Assembly: GCA_031276175.1 (NCBI GenBank)
Contig: JAISNP010000039.1
Coordinates: 1-33,717, forward strand
DNA length: 33,717 bases
Origin: Tannerella sp.
GTDB lineage: Bacteria > Bacteroidota > Bacteroidia > Bacteroidales > Tannerellaceae
Reading direction: 5' to 3'
In this document: piece by piece, positions 14,755 through 23,452 of the stretch
Layout: each line of letters begins with the position of its first letter
Position numbering within the stretch: position 1 is the stretch's first letter
Program-made: the position numbers and the translations under genes
Notes under the pieces: generated by a model
Seen by the model: only the letters and a program-made list of their open reading frames with translations
The model's database searches: none
Told to the model about the DNA's origin: nothing

Positions 14755-17634
14755 ATGATACCTTTTTTGCAACAGGTGGCTACGTTGTGCTACAATCATT
14801 ACGGCGAGGGTCTTCGCCGCGTGGCGTTCGTGTTTCCGAACCGTCGCGCGGGTCTTTTTTTCAGGAAATATCTTTCTCAGGCGGCGGGGAAGCCGATATT
14901 TGCGCCTGCGATACTGACGGTCGACGGTTTGTTTATGCAGTTGAGCGGTAAGGCGGCTGCGGATCATCTCGGTATGCTGTTTATGCTTTACAGGATATAT
15001 TCGCGGCGTAGCGGTGTGGAGGAGCGTTTCGACGATTTTGTGTTTTGGGGCGAGATGTTGCTGAAGGATTTCGACGACGTGGATCGTTATCTTGTCGATG
15101 CGCGCAGTTTGTTTACGAATGTGTCGGATTTGCATGGTTTGGACGGCGATTTGGGCTACCTGAGCCGCGAGCAGGTGGAGGCGATCCGTGCGTTTTGGTC
15201 TTCGTTTCGCACGGGGGGCGAAGTGAGCGAGCATCGCCGCCGCTTTTTGCACGTGTGGGAGTTGCTGTACGATGTGTATGTCGAGTTCCGCGCCGCCCTT
15301 GCCGGGGCGGGACAGGGTTACGGCGGAATGATTTTCCGCGAGGTGGTGGAGCGTATCGAGCGCGAAGGCGTGGGCGGCGTGCCTTACGACAAGATTATTT
15401 TCACGGGATTGAATGCGCTTTCGGCTGCCGAGACGCGCCTGTTGCAGCTTCTTGCCGCGCATGGGAGGGCTGATTTTTACTGGGATTGCGGTTCGAAAAT
15501 GCTTCTTGATCCGCACAACAGGGCGTCGCACTTCGTGATTGAGCATTTGAAGCGTTTTCCTTCGGCGCTTCCGTTGCCTCCCGAACGCCACGGCGTGCCC
15601 GAAATAGACCTTATCGGCGTGCCTTCCGCCACGGGGCAGGCCAAGTATGTGCATACGCTGCTGCGCGAAATGCTCGGCGGCAGGATGGCGATGGATCCCG
15701 AAGAGGCGTTGCGCACGGCAATCGTCCTTCCCGACGAGCGGTTGCTCGTGCCTGTGCTTAATTCCATTCCCGAAGAGATAGAGCAGGTGAATATTACGCT
15801 CGGCTACCCCCTGTCGGGCACGCCGGTGGCTTCGCTGGTGGAGTCGATACTGCTGTTGCACAAAAATGCGCGCTTCACGGGCGGACGCTGCGTTTTTTAT
15901 CATCGCGACGTGCTGCCCATCCTTGCCCACCAGTACATCCGCGCCATCTGCGGCGACGGTGCGACGGCGGCGGCCGGGGATATTGCGGCGCATAACAGGA
16001 TTTACGTCGATGCCGCCGACCTTGGGTTCAACCGGCTGCTTGCGATCATCTTTTCGCCCCCCGACGGGACGGACAGTTTTGCCGACTATCTTGCCGGCGT
16101 GCTTCAGGCGCTGAACGGGGCGCTCTCCGCCCTTCGTCCCGGCGAGGCGGAGGAGGATGATCCCTGCTCGATGCACGATCTGGAGCAGGAGTTTGTGTAT
16201 CATTACTTCACCGTCGTCAACCGGATGAAAAGCCTCGTGGCCGAATCCGGCATAAGCATGACGGCGGACACGTGTTTCCGCCTGCTCAAACGCATTGCCG
16301 ACACGATAACCATTCCTTTCAGCGGCGAGCCGCTTTCGGGGTTGCAAATCATGGGCGTGCTCGAAACGCGCGTGCTCGACTTCGACCGCCTCATCATTCT
16401 TTCCATGAACGAGGGCATCTTTCCGGCGCGTACTTCCCTCGATTCTTTTATCCCCGGCAACCTGCGCCGCGGGTTCGGCCTGCCTGCATTCGAATATCAG
16501 GACAGTATGCGCGCCTATCACTTCTATCGCCTCATAGCACGTGCAAAACATGTCACCCTCCTCTACGATACCCGCACCGAAGGCCTGCGTACCGGCGAAG
16601 TGAGCCGCTTCGTACATCAACTGCGTTACCATTACAACATACCGGTTCGCCACCGGATGCTCGTTTACCACATTGCGTCCTCGCATCCCGCCCCGCTCCG
16701 GGTGGAAAAAAGCGGCGGCACGGCCGAAAAGCTCTCCGCCTTCCTCCTCCACGGCAACAAAGCCCTTTCGGCAAGCGCGATCAATACCTACCTCGACTGC
16801 CCGCTGAAATTCTACTTCACCTGCATCGAAGAAATGAAAGAAGAAGAGGAAGTGACCGAAAATATCGAAAACCGCACCTTCGGAAACATCCTCCACAAGG
16901 CGCTTGAATTGCTCTATCACCCCTTTTGCGGGACAATGCTCACCGCCGACCTGCTGAAGATCGCTTCGGACGAAGCGTCGCTCACCGAAATCATCGCCCG
17001 CGCCTTTGCCGAAGCCTGTTTCCGTACCGACAAAGTACAGCCTCTCGGCGGGCAACACTACCTGACGGGCGAAATAATACGCAAATACGTCCTGAAAATA
17101 CTCGAACACGACGCCCGCATGACTCCCTTCCGCTACATCGGCTCGGAAAAGAAAATGCAAACCGCGCTTCGCCTCACCGACGGACGCGAGGTGCGCCTGA
17201 AAGGCTTCATCGACCGGATAGACGAAGCGGACGGCGCACTGCGGATAGCAGATTACAAGACGGGAATAAAAAAACCGCTCGAATACAAAACGATGGAAGC
17301 GCTTTTCGACCCCGCCGACCCCGACCGGCCGTCGGCCGTGATGCAGGTCTTCACCTATGCGTGGATGTACGGCGCCGACGACGCCCGCCCCGTTCGACCG
17401 GTGGTATACTACGTGCGTGATCTCTTCTCCACGCACTTCGACCCTGCCGTTTACTACGGAAAAGAAAAAACGCCCGTCGACGATTTCACCCCCCTGCGCA
17501 ACGACTTCGAAGCGTGCCTGCGCACCTGCCTCGACGAGATGATGCACGCCGGCACGCCCTTCGTCCAAACCGCCGACGACAAACCCTGCCGCTACTGTCC
17601 CTATGCCGGGATATGCGGAAGGGAAAGCCTTTAA
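14755..17634 (+). CDS. AddB-like PD-(D/E)XK nuclease
   Basis: This 959-residue protein begins with a helicase-like fold lacking a Walker A motif (VAFVFPNRRAGLFFRKYL; later LDFDRLIILSMNEGIFPAR), as in AddB. It ends with a RecB-type nuclease: LSASAINTYLDCPLKFYF, FGNILHKALELLY, LKGFIDRIDEADGALRIADYKTG and CRYCPYAGIC. The GFIDRID and DYKTG strands carry the catalytic acidic and lysine residues. The cysteine in YLDC together with C-x2-C-x5-C at the end matches the [4Fe-4S] staple of AddB-type nucleases. The expected role is processing of double-strand DNA ends for recombination with an AddA helicase-nuclease. No AddA gene is in the window; the neighbours are the repeat array and a GH92 gene. A monocistronic unit is supported by its own promoter. 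Confidence 0.92.
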   Translation: MIPFLQQVATLCYNHYGEGLRRVAFVFPNRRAGLFFRKYLSQAAGKPIFAPAILTVDGLFMQLSGKAAADHLGMLFMLYRIYSRRSGVEERFDDFVFWGEMLLKDFDDVDRYLVDARSLFTNVSDLHGLDGDLGYLSREQVEAIRAFWSSFRTGGEVSEHRRRFLHVWELLYDVYVEFRAALAGAGQGYGGMIFREVVERIEREGVGGVPYDKIIFTGLNALSAAETRLLQLLAAHGRADFYWDCGSKMLLDPHNRASHFVIEHLKRFPSALPLPPERHGVPEIDLIGVPSATGQAKYVHTLLREMLGGRMAMDPEEALRTAIVLPDERLLVPVLNSIPEEIEQVNITLGYPLSGTPVASLVESILLLHKNARFTGGRCVFYHRDVLPILAHQYIRAICGDGATAAAGDIAAHNRIYVDAADLGFNRLLAIIFSPPDGTDSFADYLAGVLQALNGALSALRPGEAEEDDPCSMHDLEQEFVYHYFTVVNRMKSLVAESGISMTADTCFRLLKRIADTITIPFSGEPLSGLQIMGVLETRVLDFDRLIILSMNEGIFPARTSLDSFIPGNLRRGFGLPAFEYQDSMRAYHFYRLIARAKHVTLLYDTRTEGLRTGEVSRFVHQLRYHYNIPVRHRMLVYHIASSHPAPLRVEKSGGTAEKLSAFLLHGNKALSASAINTYLDCPLKFYFTCIEEMKEEEEVTENIENRTFGNILHKALELLYHPFCGTMLTADLLKIASDEASLTEIIARAFAEACFRTDKVQPLGGQHYLTGEIIRKYVLKILEHDARMTPFRYIGSEKKMQTALRLTDGREVRLKGFIDRIDEADGALRIADYKTGIKKPLEYKTMEALFDPADPDRPSAVMQVFTYAWMYGADDARPVRPVVYYVRDLFSTHFDPAVYYGKEKTPVDDFTPLRNDFEACLRTCLDEMMHAGTPFVQTADDKPCRYCPYAGICGRESL

Positions 17635-17648
17635 GCCCCCGCCCAACC

Positions 17649-17676
17649 GCGCCGGCGCCACCGCTGCCTCCGGCGC
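17649..17676 (+). terminator. GC-rich hairpin after the AddB-like gene
   Basis: GCGCCGG (17649-17655) can pair with CCGGCGC (17670-17676) across a 14-nt loop, 15 nt after the stop codon. No T run follows, so termination is only probable. Confidence 0.4.
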
Positions 17677-17759
17677 TTAACAAAACGCTTAATAAAACGA
17701 TAATGATTTTTTTCGGCGTTTTTTTTCGACATTAAGCGTCTTGTTAAGCGTTTTGTTAA
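17677..17759. repeat. Perfect 16-bp inverted repeat around a T-rich core
   Basis: TTAACAAAACGCTTAA (17677-17692) recurs as its exact reverse complement at 17744-17759, 51 nt apart. Extra copies of the CGCTTAA/TTAAGCG heptamer flank each arm, and the core has two T runs of seven and eight. It precedes the GH92 gene by 43 nt and could be an operator, a terminator hairpin or a mobile-element remnant. A weak -7-like TACTTTG lies at 17772-17778. Confidence 0.6.
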
Positions 17760-17802
17760 TAGGACGGCTTTTACTTTGAGGGCAGAAAAATTTTAAATTA
17801 TC

Positions 17803-20100
17803 ATGAAACGTAACAGTTCCTTTCACACCTGCCTGCTCGCGGTAGCCCTTACATTAATATATACTGCCTGCGAAAGCCCGGATGCGACGGACGCAAAGAC
17901 GCCGGTCGATTACGTCAATCCATATATGGGCAACATCAGCCATATGCTCGTCCCCACCTACCCTACCGTCCACCTGCCTTACGGTATGTTGAGGGTATAT
18001 CCCGAACGAAGCGACTATACCTCCGATGTCGTCCGCGGACTGCCGGTGATTGTCACCAGCCACCGGGGCAGTTCGGCATTCAACATCAGTCCCGTCTCCG
18101 GCGAACAGCCGCTTGCCCCCGTAATGAGCTACGCCTTCGACCATGAACAGATCACGCCATACGGTTACCGCGTATTCCTCGACGAACCGCAGGCCGACGT
18201 CCGCTTCGCCCCTTCGTACCGCGCAGGTATTTACGAAATCACTTTCGAAAAAGCCGGCGAGCCTCATCTCCTTATCTTCAACACGCGCAACGGCAGGATA
18301 GCCGTCACGGAAAAAGGCGTCGCGGGATACCAGTACATTTCAGGCCGCGGCGAAACTCGGATGAAAGTATACGTATTCTTTGAAACGGCCGAACAACCCC
18401 TCTCGGCAGGCGTCCTCTCCGACGGAAAGCTGAACCCCGACCGCAAAGAAGACGAAGGACGCAACCGGGCGGTGGCGCTGGACTTCGGCGATGCGAAGAC
18501 GATACGCCTGCGCTACGGCGTCTCCTTCATCGACGAACAGCAGGCGGAGGCCAACCTGCGCCACGAAATAAATACTTACGACAGCCGCGAAGTGGCGGAC
18601 GCCGGACGCAGGATATGGAACGAAACGCTCGGCAAAATCCGCGTGACGGGCGGTACCGACGACGAACGCGCCGTCTTCTACACCTCGCTGTACCGCACCT
18701 GCGAGCGCATGATCAACATCTCCGAGCAGGGACGCTACTACGACGCCTTTGCCGGCGGGCATGTGCGCGACGACGGCGGGACGCCCTTCTATACGGACGA
18801 CTGGATATGGGACACTTACCGCGCCGTGCATCCGCTCCGGATACTGATCGAACCCGAAAAAGAATCGGACATGATCCGCTCCTACATCCGCATGTCCCAA
18901 GCCTCGCCCGAAGGATGGATGCCCACCTTCCCCGAAGTCACCGGCGACAGCCACCGCATGAACGGCAACCACGCCGTCGCCGTAGTATGGGACGCTTATT
19001 CCAAAGGATTGAAAGGCTTCGACCTCCGCGAAGCCTACCTCGCCTGCCGGGAAGCCATTACCCGCTCCACACTCATCCCCTGGGTACGTGCCGAAGCCGG
19101 CGCGCTGGACTCATTCTATCATGAAAAAGGATATTTCCCCGCGCTTAAACCGGGCGAAACGGAAACCGTGAAGGAGGTCAACTCATTCGAAAAGCGCCAG
19201 CCCGTAGCCGTGACCACCGGCGCTTCGTTCGACCACTGGTGCCTCGCGCAGATCGCAAAAGAACTGGGAGAGGACGACGATTACCGCCGCTTCCTCCGCA
19301 TGTCGTACAACTACCGCAACCTCTATAACGCGGAAACAGGCTTTTTCCATCCCAAAGACTGCGACGGAAACTTTATCGAACCGTTCGACTACCGCTTCTC
19401 CGGCGGGCCGGGACTGAGGGACTATTACGACGAAAACAACGGATGGACCTACCGCTGGGACGTGCCGCACAACCCGGCCGACCTGATACGCCTGATGGGG
19501 TCTGCCGAAAACTTCGTCCGCAACCTCAACCGCACCTTCCGCGAACCTATGGGCATGGACAAGCCTGCGTTTTACAGCAAAATACCCGACCAGACGGGAA
19601 ACGTCGGCCAGTTCTCCATGGCAAACGAGCCGTCCATGCACATACCTTATTTATATAACTACGCAGGGCAGCCCTGGATGACGCAAAAGCGCGTCCGGCA
19701 GTTGCTCGGCATGTGGTTTCGCAACGATCTGATGGGCGTGCCCGGCGACGAAGACGGCGGCGGGCTGTCGGCCTTTGTCGTTTTCTCCGCCATGGGATTC
19801 TATCCCGTCACTCCGGGCATGAAGGTCTACAACATCGGCAGTCCGATCTTCACCGAAGTCGGCATCGACCTCGGCAACGGCAAGCGTTTCGAAATAAAAG
19901 CCGACGGCTGCTCGCGCGAAAACAAATATATCCGGAGCGCCACCCTCAACGGAAAACCGTGGAACAAACCCTGGTTCAGCCACGACGACATCAAAGACGG
20001 CGGACGGCTCGTCCTCACAATGGGCGACAGGCCGAACCGGCAGTGGGGCAGCAAGCCCGAAGATGCGCCGCCCTCGGCCGAACAGCCCGACTATGAATAA
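17803..20100 (+). CDS. GH92 alpha-mannosidase-like lipoprotein
   Basis: This 765-residue protein has a lipoprotein signal ending LIYTAC (C23) and runs the full length of a GH92 enzyme. It opens with VDYVNPYMGNISHMLVPTYP, the usual GH92 N-terminal beta-sandwich start. It contains the (alpha/alpha)6-barrel motifs YTDDWIWDTYRAVHPL, EGWMPTFPEVTGDSHRMNGN, ANEPSMHIPYLYNYAGQPW and PGDEDGGGLSAFVVFSAMG. The E of the NEP motif and the two D of GDED correspond to the catalytic acid and base of characterised calcium-dependent GH92 exo-alpha-mannosidases. Phe replaces the common Trp after SA, which may influence linkage preference (inference). It lies directly upstream of susC/susD and probably belongs to the same locus, removing alpha-mannose from the imported or surface-bound glycan. 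The exact linkage cannot be predicted. Confidence 0.92.
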   Translation: MKRNSSFHTCLLAVALTLIYTACESPDATDAKTPVDYVNPYMGNISHMLVPTYPTVHLPYGMLRVYPERSDYTSDVVRGLPVIVTSHRGSSAFNISPVSGEQPLAPVMSYAFDHEQITPYGYRVFLDEPQADVRFAPSYRAGIYEITFEKAGEPHLLIFNTRNGRIAVTEKGVAGYQYISGRGETRMKVYVFFETAEQPLSAGVLSDGKLNPDRKEDEGRNRAVALDFGDAKTIRLRYGVSFIDEQQAEANLRHEINTYDSREVADAGRRIWNETLGKIRVTGGTDDERAVFYTSLYRTCERMINISEQGRYYDAFAGGHVRDDGGTPFYTDDWIWDTYRAVHPLRILIEPEKESDMIRSYIRMSQASPEGWMPTFPEVTGDSHRMNGNHAVAVVWDAYSKGLKGFDLREAYLACREAITRSTLIPWVRAEAGALDSFYHEKGYFPALKPGETETVKEVNSFEKRQPVAVTTGASFDHWCLAQIAKELGEDDDYRRFLRMSYNYRNLYNAETGFFHPKDCDGNFIEPFDYRFSGGPGLRDYYDENNGWTYRWDVPHNPADLIRLMGSAENFVRNLNRTFREPMGMDKPAFYSKIPDQTGNVGQFSMANEPSMHIPYLYNYAGQPWMTQKRVRQLLGMWFRNDLMGVPGDEDGGGLSAFVVFSAMGFYPVTPGMKVYNIGSPIFTEVGIDLGNGKRFEIKADGCSRENKYIRSATLNGKPWNKPWFSHDDIKDGGRLVLTMGDRPNRQWGSKPEDAPPSAEQPDYE

Positions 20101-20115
20101 ACGGATTTAAACGCA

Positions 20116-20183
20116 TATTCGGATATGATACATCAACCCGCCGAAAGACGTAATCTTCCGTACCGGAAGGCCGTCGTCGGGAC
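20116..20183 (+). repeat. Dispersed 68-bp element, copy 1
   Basis: This segment begins 16 nt after the GH92 stop with TCGGATATGATAC and contains the palindrome CTTCCGTACCGGAAG, then a GTCGTC-GGGACG end. It matches 33136-33207 on the same strand and 33649-33717 in reverse complement, mostly identical over about 67 positions. All copies on the plus strand follow a stop codon closely, so a REP-like or transcript-end role is possible. Confidence 0.7.
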
Positions 20184-20274
20184 GAGACTCCGTCCGCAAT
20201 GAATACGATATTAATTTAAATTTAAAAGCAAATGAAATGGAATCTATGAACATGAACTTTAAAACAAGCAATTT

Positions 20275-23200
20275 ATGAACATGAAAATGACCAATTTATT
20301 TTCCCGAATGAATCTCATTTGGGCAATATGTTTCCTGACGGCCATTCAGGGCTTCGCCCAGACGAAGACCGTAACGGGAACAGTGACCGACAGGCAGACC
20401 GGCGAAGAAATCATCGGCGCCAGCATAATGATTGTCGGTACTACACGAGGGACGGTGACGGACATCAACGGTCGCTTTTCGCTGCCGGATGTTCCTGCCA
20501 ACGCTGTACTGGCAATTTCGTACGTCGGATACATTGCGCAACGCATCACCGTCGGTAATCAAAGCTCGCTGGCCATCCGGATGCAGGAAGACGCCACCGC
20601 GCTCGAAGAAGTAGTCGTCGTCGGCTACGGCACGCAGAAGAAAGCTACGCTGACAGGCTCGGTAGTCGCCATAAACAGCGAGCAGATTGTCGCTACAAAA
20701 AACACCAACCTGCAAAACATGCTTACCGGCAAACTGCCCGGACTGCGCGTGATTCAGAAAACGTCCGAACCGGGGCAGTTTACCAATCAGTTCGACATTC
20801 GCGGACTGGGCAACCCGCTGTTCGTCGTTGACGGCGTACCTCGCGGAGAAGTACCCCGCATGGATCCCAACGACATCGAAAGCATTTCCATCCTGAAGGA
20901 TGCCGCTGCCGCTATCTACGGTGTCCGTGCAGCTAATGGCGTAGTGCTCATCACCACTAAAAACGGCGAAAAAGGCAAGGCTAAAATCGAGTATTCCGGA
21001 TATTACGGTATCCAGACACCGGCCGAAATACTGGACCCCATCAATGCCTGGGACCGTGCGCTGCTCTTCAACGAAACGACGATGCGCAGCACCACAAACC
21101 CCCATAAAACGTACGATGAACAGTATTTTCAAGATTTGAAAAACGGCAGGATGTTCGATACCGACTGGTATGACGAAATCCTGCGAAACAATGCGCCACA
21201 ACAGCAGCATAATGTTTCGATACAGGGTGGCAGCGATAAAATCGACTACTTTGTCAACGTAGGTTACAACAACCAAGGCAGTTTTTTCAAAACAAACTCC
21301 GTAAACTACGATCGCTACAACCTGCGAACAAATCTTAACGTCGGCATAATCGAAAATCTGAAAGCATCCGTTAAACTGAACTATATCATGGATCAAACCA
21401 ATCGTCAAAACTACGATTCCTGGACGATTTTTGCAAAACTGTGGCGTTCCAAACCTACGGATCCCGTTTATGCCAACAATACGGAGCCTTACTTCACGCA
21501 TCCGACCAGCGGCGATATTGAAAACATTGTACCGCTGATTCATCCCGAATTAAGCGGCGAAGTAAACAACAAAAAAAATATCCTGCAATCCAACTTGTCG
21601 CTCAATTATTTGATACCGTTCATCAAAGGTTTGTCGGCCAATTTCCTGTTCAGTTACGACAGGACTTTCGATGATGATTCCAACTTCAAGAAAGAATTTA
21701 ACGAGTATACTTACAATGCGGTGAATGATACTTATACTGCCTATACACGTAATTCCCCGACGCAGTTGACCCGCAGATACGCTACAAATTATTCGAAGTT
21801 GTGGAACATATCATTGAACTATGAGAATACGATAGACCAAAAGCATCATGTGAGCGCTTTGGCTTTGTATGAAGAAAGCTACGGACAGAATTACAACTTC
21901 CATGCCATGCGCTATTTCAGTATGCCCATTCCTTACCTTTTTGCAGGCAATACCGAAAATCAGGAAGGCAACGGCAGCGGTTTGTCCGAAAGCGCCAACA
22001 AAGCCCTGATCGGCCGTCTGAACTACAATTTTTCCGGCAAATACCTCATGCAGTTTGCTTTCCGCTACGACGGATCGTCCAAGTTTCCGAAAGGCAAACA
22101 ATGGGGATTTTTTCCAAGCGTCGAAGTGGGCTATCGTATTTCGGAAGAGTTGTTTATCAAAGACAATTTCTCTTTTGTAGACAATTTGAAACTCAGAGGG
22201 TCGTGGGGAATACTGGGTGATGACAGTGCCTCGGACTTCCAGTTTGTAGAAGGATTCGACTATCCTGCTTCAGGAGGTAACCGCAGCCTGCCAGCCGGCT
22301 ATGTGTTCGGTAATACGTTCACGAATGCGATAGGCTTCCGCAATGCGCCAAACCCCAACATCACGTGGTATACGTCGACAATGAAGAATATCGGTCTCGA
22401 CATCGACCTCCGGAACGGACTGCTCGGCGTCTCACTCGATTTCTTCCAGCGCGACCGCGACGGCTTGCTCGATACACCTTCGATAATTGTTCCCGGCACG
22501 TTCGGCTCAGGCATTTCACAAGCCAACCTGAATGCAGACCGCAATAAGGGATTCGAACTGGAACTTCGCCACTTCAATCACGTGAACAAAGACCTCTCAT
22601 ACAACGTATCGGCCCATGTCTCCATGACACGCGCCATGCTCACCAAGAAAGTACAGCCCGAACGCTCCAACTCGTACGACTATTGGCTTAACAATCGGGT
22701 CGACCGCTATACCGACATCTGGTTCGGCAAAAGCGCTGCCGGAACATACCAGTCCTACGAACAAATCGCTAACTCCATATATTCCAATGCGGGCACCCTT
22801 CCCGGCGACCCTATCTACGAAGACTGGAACGGCGACGGCGTTATCGACGGCGACGACAACCATCCGATTGCCACCACTATCGTATCCGGCAACATCAATA
22901 ATTTTCAGGATTTGCGAAATTATCCGTTGATGAATCTGGGCATGACGCTGGGCGGACAGTGGAAATGGTTTGACATCAACCTCCTCTTTCAGGGTGCAGC
23001 CATGTCCTACGTATCCTACGGCGAACAGTTGCTCGAACCCCTGGCATGGGACGGAAACGCACTGGAACTGCTCTTCGACCGCTGGCACCCCGTCAACCCT
23101 GATAAAGACCCTTACGACCCTTCCAACCAGTGGATTTCGGGATATTATCCTTATGGAAAAACGAGAGCGGAAAGCAATTCCGAATTTAATATCCAGAACG

Positions 23201-23424
23201 GCGCCTACCTGCGTCTGAAAAATGTGGAACTCGGATTTACGCTGCCTCATAACATCGTAACAAACAAATTGGGCATCAAAAACCTGCGGTTGTTTGCCAA
23301 TGCTTACAACTTGTTTACAATTACAAAAGTAAGAGGGCTTGACCCGGAAAGACCTACGGAATTATATGGTTACATGTATCCATTGAACCGTACCGTTAAC
23401 TTTGGAGGCACGATTCAATTCTAA
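20275..23424 (+). CDS. SusC/RagA-family TonB-linked outer membrane transporter
   Basis: This 1049-residue protein has a signal peptide (hydrophobic core LIWAICFLTAIQGFAQ). A carboxypeptidase-regulatory-like domain follows (VTGTVTDRQTGEEIIGASI to VGYIAQRITV), then a TonB box-type segment (LEEVVVVGYGTQKKATLTG), the plug (NMLTGKLPGLRV, FDIRGLGNPLFVVDGVPRG, ISILKDAAAAIYGVRAANGVVLITTK) and a long beta-barrel. It ends with YPLNRTVNFGGTIQF, the aromatic C-terminus used by outer-membrane barrels. It imports oligosaccharides captured by the SusD protein encoded 28 nt downstream. Several ATG codons cluster at the start (20275, 20281, 20287); the first is used here. I found no clear TAnnTTTG promoter in the 174 nt before it, and no hybrid two-component or ECF/FecR regulator beside it. 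Confidence 0.95.
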   Translation: MNMKMTNLFSRMNLIWAICFLTAIQGFAQTKTVTGTVTDRQTGEEIIGASIMIVGTTRGTVTDINGRFSLPDVPANAVLAISYVGYIAQRITVGNQSSLAIRMQEDATALEEVVVVGYGTQKKATLTGSVVAINSEQIVATKNTNLQNMLTGKLPGLRVIQKTSEPGQFTNQFDIRGLGNPLFVVDGVPRGEVPRMDPNDIESISILKDAAAAIYGVRAANGVVLITTKNGEKGKAKIEYSGYYGIQTPAEILDPINAWDRALLFNETTMRSTTNPHKTYDEQYFQDLKNGRMFDTDWYDEILRNNAPQQQHNVSIQGGSDKIDYFVNVGYNNQGSFFKTNSVNYDRYNLRTNLNVGIIENLKASVKLNYIMDQTNRQNYDSWTIFAKLWRSKPTDPVYANNTEPYFTHPTSGDIENIVPLIHPELSGEVNNKKNILQSNLSLNYLIPFIKGLSANFLFSYDRTFDDDSNFKKEFNEYTYNAVNDTYTAYTRNSPTQLTRRYATNYSKLWNISLNYENTIDQKHHVSALALYEESYGQNYNFHAMRYFSMPIPYLFAGNTENQEGNGSGLSESANKALIGRLNYNFSGKYLMQFAFRYDGSSKFPKGKQWGFFPSVEVGYRISEELFIKDNFSFVDNLKLRGSWGILGDDSASDFQFVEGFDYPASGGNRSLPAGYVFGNTFTNAIGFRNAPNPNITWYTSTMKNIGLDIDLRNGLLGVSLDFFQRDRDGLLDTPSIIVPGTFGSGISQANLNADRNKGFELELRHFNHVNKDLSYNVSAHVSMTRAMLTKKVQPERSNSYDYWLNNRVDRYTDIWFGKSAAGTYQSYEQIANSIYSNAGTLPGDPIYEDWNGDGVIDGDDNHPIATTIVSGNINNFQDLRNYPLMNLGMTLGGQWKWFDINLLFQGAAMSYVSYGEQLLEPLAWDGNALELLFDRWHPVNPDKDPYDPSNQWISGYYPYGKTRAESNSEFNIQNGAYLRLKNVELGFTLPHNIVTNKLGIKNLRLFANAYNLFTITKVRGLDPERPTELYGYMYPLNRTVNFGGTIQF

Positions 23425-23452
23425 TAATCATTAACTAATTAAGAGATTAAAT

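Noticed and set aside
14722..17661. Minus-strand open frame of 979 codons covering the whole AddB-like gene
   Set aside because: It is exactly antisense to a gene with clear nuclease motifs, has low-complexity HRRG-rich composition and no domain; it results from GC-rich codon bias.
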